A DNA stretch of 64,000 nucleotides from UBA1309 sp047605645 (GTDB lineage Bacteria > Bacteroidota > Bacteroidia > Bacteroidales > Dysgonomonadaceae). The stretch is taken from assembly GCA_047605645.1 (NCBI GenBank), contig JASGFJ010000007.1:1-64000 (forward strand). The letters are read 5' to 3'. The notes beneath the pieces were generated by a model. It was not told where the DNA came from. It saw nothing but the letters and a program-made list of their open reading frames with translations, and did not search any database. Shown piece by piece: positions 61,186 to 64,000 of this stretch. Made by a program: the position numbers and the translations under genes. Numbering within the stretch: position 1 is the stretch's first letter; each line of letters starts with the position of its first letter.

Positions 61186-62117
61186 AGATTGCTCTATCTC
61201 TGCCATCACGAAAAGAGACAACGCTCGCGATTGGCATAGCAGTGATATTTCTGATATTAACAGCTGTATTCGTGGGATATCGGCCGGAACACACTATTCT
61301 GACCCTGTTATATCTCTTTTTATTTTGCTTCAACACGTACACCCGAAAGCTGGCTGTTGGACTACTGCCTTTTCTGCTTTTTGGAATATCCTATGACTGG
61401 ATGCGTGTTTATCCGAATTATAAAGTGAATCCGATTGATGTGGAAGACCTCTATAATCTGGAAAAAACGCTGTTCGGTATTCCCTCCGGAGGGAACACGC
61501 TTATTCCCTGCGAATATTTTCAACTCCATAACAACCCGGTTCTCGATTTCCTGTGTGGCATTTTTTACCTAGGTTGGGTACCTATCCCCATTGGGTTCGG
61601 ATTGTACTTGTTCTTCAAAAAACACAGAGATAACTTTCTGCGTTTCGGGATCGTGTTTCTGTTTGTGAATCTACTCGGGTTTATGGGATATTATATTCAC
61701 CCGGCTGCTCCACCCTGGTATGCGATGAACTACGGATTTCAACCGGTTATCAACACACCGGGCAACATGGCAGGGCTCGCCCGCTTCGATGAGCTTGTAG
61801 GACTTCCTATCTTCCACTCTATCTATGGACGAAACGCCAATGTATTTGCAGCAGTACCTTCTTTGCATTCAGCCTATCTGGTAGTCACGCTGTATTACGC
61901 TTTACGGGATAAAGTAAACCTTATCTGGACCTCCTTTATCGTTGTGTTCATGTTTGGAATCTGGTTTACGGCAGTGTATATGGGGCATCACTATTTAGTG
62001 GATGTCATCCTCGGTATTTTATGTGCATTAGCGGGTATTTTCCTGTTTGAAAAATGCTTAATGAAATGGCCTAAGTTTTCCCGGTTTTACGACAGGTACC
62101 TTCACTACATCCAATAA
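61182..62117 (+). CDS. PAP2/AUR1-like membrane phosphotransferase (inositol phosphosphingolipid synthase candidate)
   Basis: A 311-residue integral-membrane protein with about six to eight TM segments. The PAP2-superfamily motifs are AVPSLHSAYLV (about 225-235) and YMGHHYLVDVILG (about 266-278), spaced as in fungal AUR1 and related inositol phosphoceramide synthases. It would transfer an inositol-phosphate headgroup from PI to ceramide, by comparison with the last gene of the B. thetaiotaomicron cluster. It overlaps the preceding gene by four bases. A simple lipid-phosphate phosphatase is the alternative. Confidence 0.88.
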   Translation: MKIALSLPSRKETTLAIGIAVIFLILTAVFVGYRPEHTILTLLYLFLFCFNTYTRKLAVGLLPFLLFGISYDWMRVYPNYKVNPIDVEDLYNLEKTLFGIPSGGNTLIPCEYFQLHNNPVLDFLCGIFYLGWVPIPIGFGLYLFFKKHRDNFLRFGIVFLFVNLLGFMGYYIHPAAPPWYAMNYGFQPVINTPGNMAGLARFDELVGLPIFHSIYGRNANVFAAVPSLHSAYLVVTLYYALRDKVNLIWTSFIVVFMFGIWFTAVYMGHHYLVDVILGILCALAGIFLFEKCLMKWPKFSRFYDRYLHYIQ

Positions 62118-62143
62118 TAAAAAAAATATGGCAACGGAGTAAC

Positions 62144-62174
62144 TTGCAAAAAAGAAACAATTATCTTATATTTG
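62144..62174 (+). promoter_or_regulatory. Promoter for the acyltransferase gene
   Basis: TTG (62144-62146), 20 bp, TATATTTG (62167-62174): near-consensus. It makes the acyltransferase a separate transcription unit with a leader of about 105 nt. Confidence 0.65.
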
Positions 62175-62199
62175 TATTTAAGATGCAATAAAGCCATAA

Positions 62200-62248
62200 A
62201 TGAACGAATTTCATTATTTCCGATGAGGACTTAATAAAATTCGTTCAT
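62200..62248 (+). promoter_or_regulatory. 12-bp inverted repeat in the acyltransferase leader
   Basis: ATGAACGAATTT (62200-62211) and AAATTCGTTCAT (62237-62248) are perfect reverse complements separated by 25 nt. They lie between the promoter and the ATG at 62284. It may be an RNA hairpin, attenuator or dimeric operator; there is no T-tract, so it is not a simple terminator. Confidence 0.5.
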
Positions 62249-62283
62249 CTTATATAAAGAAAAACAAGCACTTGTTGATCCAA

Positions 62284-63108
62284 ATGAAAGATAAACTGAT
62301 AGACAAAAACGAAATTAAAAAATTAAATCCGGTCTTTAAAGGACGTTTCGGTAATTTCCTGCTGAACACGCTTTTTAAACTTTCCGGCGCAAACAAAGTA
62401 AACGGAGTATACGATGCTTCCAAGCAATACACAGGACTCCAATTTGTAAACGACATGCTCGACAAACTGGAAATAAACCGGGTTGTCAAAAATTACGAAA
62501 TTTTGGATCAGTTCGAAGGAAAGCCCTTCATCACTGTCTCCAATCACCCCTACGGACATATCGACGGAATTATATCCATCAGCGTTGTGGGCAACAAACG
62601 GCCCGACTTTAAAGTAATGGTCAACTGGATGCTTAATCAAATTGACACGATGCAGAACTTCTTTATCGGAGTAAACCCGTATTCGAAAGACAACAAAATG
62701 TCGGATCTCAAATCAAGCGTAGGAGGAGTCAAACAATGCCTGGAACAACTACGCGATGGACATCCGCTCGGGCTGTTTCCTGCCGGAGGAGTATCGTCCA
62801 ACCACCTAACAAAAACAGAAGATCGTGAATGGCAACCTACTGTTTTACGCATCATGAAAAAGGCGAAAGTACCTGTTATCCCCATGTACATTTCGGGAAA
62901 CAACTCATGGCTGTACCGTTTTCTGGGTTTTATCAACTGGCGTATACGCACAATCCGGCTACTCCATGAAGTCACCAACAAAAAGGGAAAAACCATCTAT
63001 GTAAAATTTGGAACACCCATTTCCGTGGAAGAGCAAAATAAATTCACAGACATAGAAGAATATGGCCAATTTCTGAAAGACCGCACCTATGCATTAAAGG
63101 ATAACTAA
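62284..63108 (+). CDS. Lysophospholipid/glycerol acyltransferase family protein
   Basis: A 274-residue PlsC-superfamily acyltransferase. The catalytic motif NHPYGHID (NHxxxxD) is near residue 85, and the conserved FPAGGVS (FPEG-like) near 170 and VIPMYISGNNSWLY complete the fold. There are no clear TM segments, so it is a peripheral membrane enzyme. The start is the ATG at 62284 rather than the upstream TTG. It sits just after the inositol-lipid-like operon but has its own promoter; it may acylate a lyso- or amino-lipid of the same membrane pathway, though this is not shown by sequence. Confidence 0.9.
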   Translation: MKDKLIDKNEIKKLNPVFKGRFGNFLLNTLFKLSGANKVNGVYDASKQYTGLQFVNDMLDKLEINRVVKNYEILDQFEGKPFITVSNHPYGHIDGIISISVVGNKRPDFKVMVNWMLNQIDTMQNFFIGVNPYSKDNKMSDLKSSVGGVKQCLEQLRDGHPLGLFPAGGVSSNHLTKTEDREWQPTVLRIMKKAKVPVIPMYISGNNSWLYRFLGFINWRIRTIRLLHEVTNKKGKTIYVKFGTPISVEEQNKFTDIEEYGQFLKDRTYALKDN

Positions 63109-63507
63109 AAGAACAATCCTTCAAAATCAAACATATTCTACTCCTTTCGGATGCAGATGCCTTGTTGTATCTTATGCGAAATAGTACAGCATAGCTTTCC
63201 GTATTGTTTATCCAAAGTCCGTATTTCACTTTAAAGAGAGCCCGCATTCGTCCAAAAATAAGTGAGCCAGGAAACGAAACTTCTCTATAAACCTATACCT
63301 ACACGAGAAGGTTTTATTTCCACACCGAAAATATCAATTTCTGTATATACAAAATACAAGAACTAAAAGCTGTTTACACTATTTTTTGAGAATGAAGCTC
63401 TTGAAGGCAACTTCAGAAAAGCGGATAAAGAAAAGTATATAAAGCAAGAGGTTGCTCCATAAAAACAGGAACAACCTCTGTAATATTTTTCATATCCGAT
63501 TAGCGTC
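63109..63507. other. Convergent intergenic region
   Basis: No gene was recognised. An almost perfect hairpin AGAGGTTGCTCC/GGAACAACCTCT (63447-63458 with 63468-63479, one mismatch) lies about 30 bp past the end of the GH43-like gene and probably terminates transcription; TATTTTTC follows it on the plus strand. Confidence 0.6.
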
Positions 63508-64000
63508 TTACAACGAGGGAATTACTTCCCGAATCGTTCCATCCGCGTTAAATTCCAGTTTATCCATGCAAACTTCACGGTTGTATCCGGCAGCATCACC
63601 ACGATGAATACCTTCCGGGCGGTCGAAACGATGGTAGACAATATACCATTCATCTTTTCCTGGAATTTGAAGTACCGAGTTATGCCCCGTACCGTAAATT
63701 TCTTTTTTATTGTCACGCTGAATCACAATATTGTTTTGTGGAATTGTCAGCTTTCCGGTAGGTGAATCCGAATATCCATACCTTACCCGATAATTCGGGC
63801 TGCGGGTATCGTCCTCCGACCAAAGAAAATAATATTTTCCTTGACGGAAAAACACATACAATCCTTCACGAAAGGTATTATCAACATGGAGCAACTTGAT
63901 AGTTTGCTGTTTAACAGACAACATATCTTTGTTCAATTCAGCCACTGCTGCATATCCGTTGCCCCAATAAAGATAGGTTTTCTTCGTGCGAGGATCTTCA
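63508..64000 (-). CDS. GH43-like glycoside hydrolase (C-terminal part; truncated by window edge)
   Basis: The frame is open to the right edge, so only the last 164 residues are seen. Five-bladed propeller features of GH43 are visible: a strand TKKTYLYWGNGYAA, FFRQGKYYFLWSEDD, the region YGTGHNSVLQIPGKDEWYIV (conserved GHxxxV, with His near the active site) and YNREVCMDKLEFNADGTI near the C-terminus. GH43 enzymes are alpha-L-arabinofuranosidases, beta-xylosidases or galactanases; the activity cannot be told. An apparent GTG at 63943-63945 is internal. The gene probably belongs to another glycan locus beyond the edge. Confidence 0.85.
   Translation of the reverse strand, partial: EDPRTKKTYLYWGNGYAAVAELNKDMLSVKQQTIKLLHVDNTFREGLYVFFRQGKYYFLWSEDDTRSPNYRVRYGYSDSPTGKLTIPQNNIVIQRDNKKEIYGTGHNSVLQIPGKDEWYIVYHRFDRPEGIHRGDAAGYNREVCMDKLEFNADGTIREVIPSL

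Overview
This window is a chromosomal segment of a Bacteroidales-type Bacteroidota bacterium. The evidence is a SusC/SusD pair with glycoside hydrolases, a type IX secretion sorting domain (18250-18500), BtuB-like and SusC receptors with extended signal sequences, DUF4831 and DUF4230 proteins, a bacteroidal inositol-lipid gene order, and many promoters of the Bacteroidota form (TTTG / TAnnTTTG). T9SS together with a polysaccharide locus suggests a Porphyromonadaceae, Dysgonomonadaceae or Paludibacteraceae relative rather than Bacteroides itself; this is inference.

Layout. 1-6.0 kb: the end of an FtsX-type ABC permease, a degraded stretch, a small membrane-anchored protein and a histidine kinase / sigma-54 activator pair. 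6.2-12.3 kb: a heavy-metal RND efflux operon (Cys/His-rich small protein, RND pump, TolC-like channel, lipoprotein adaptor). 12.58-14.63 kb: a 2-kb island bounded by a 44-bp duplication of the 3' half of tRNA-Pro(GGG), carrying a PDDEXK (YhcG/DUF1016) nuclease. 14.8-16 kb: queC-queF. 16.6-18.5 kb: a surface protein with tail-fibre-like repeats, a degenerate S74 chaperone domain and a T9SS signal. 18.5-21.6 kb: DUF4831 - CYTH - unknown two-TM protein operon. 22-23 kb: an isolated methyltransferase. 23.4-29.7 kb: hpt-adk-obg-pgeF, glycerate kinase and a Cys/Met-metabolism PLP enzyme. 30-32.7 kb: BtuB-like receptor plus YiiX-like papain-fold enzyme. 32.8-35.6 kb: ECF sigma / putative anti-sigma / CpxP-like module and a TPR protein. 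35.9-40.6 kb: serS, SPOR lipoprotein, MBL hydrolase, a 45-aa small ORF, a stand-alone polyvalent-protein kinase domain with an overlapping ORF, and DUF4230. 41-52 kb: a polysaccharide utilisation locus (SusC, SusD, two GH30 enzymes) with a divergent SusR-like regulator. 52.4-59.2 kb: lysS-gpsA-pgi, rlmN, pdxA. 59.3-62.1 kb: a four-gene membrane-lipid operon resembling the bacteroidal inositol (sphingo)lipid cluster but without an adjacent myo-inositol-phosphate synthase. 62.3-63.1 kb: an acyltransferase. The right edge cuts a GH43-like enzyme.

The most interesting items are the tRNA-Pro-bounded nuclease island with integrase remnants, the inositol-lipid operon lacking MIPS, the T9SS-exported fibre-like protein with an apparently inactivated S74 domain, the kinase domain with an overlapping reading frame, and the unknown protein translationally coupled to a CYTH enzyme. 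No CRISPR array, rRNA or intact transposon was seen.
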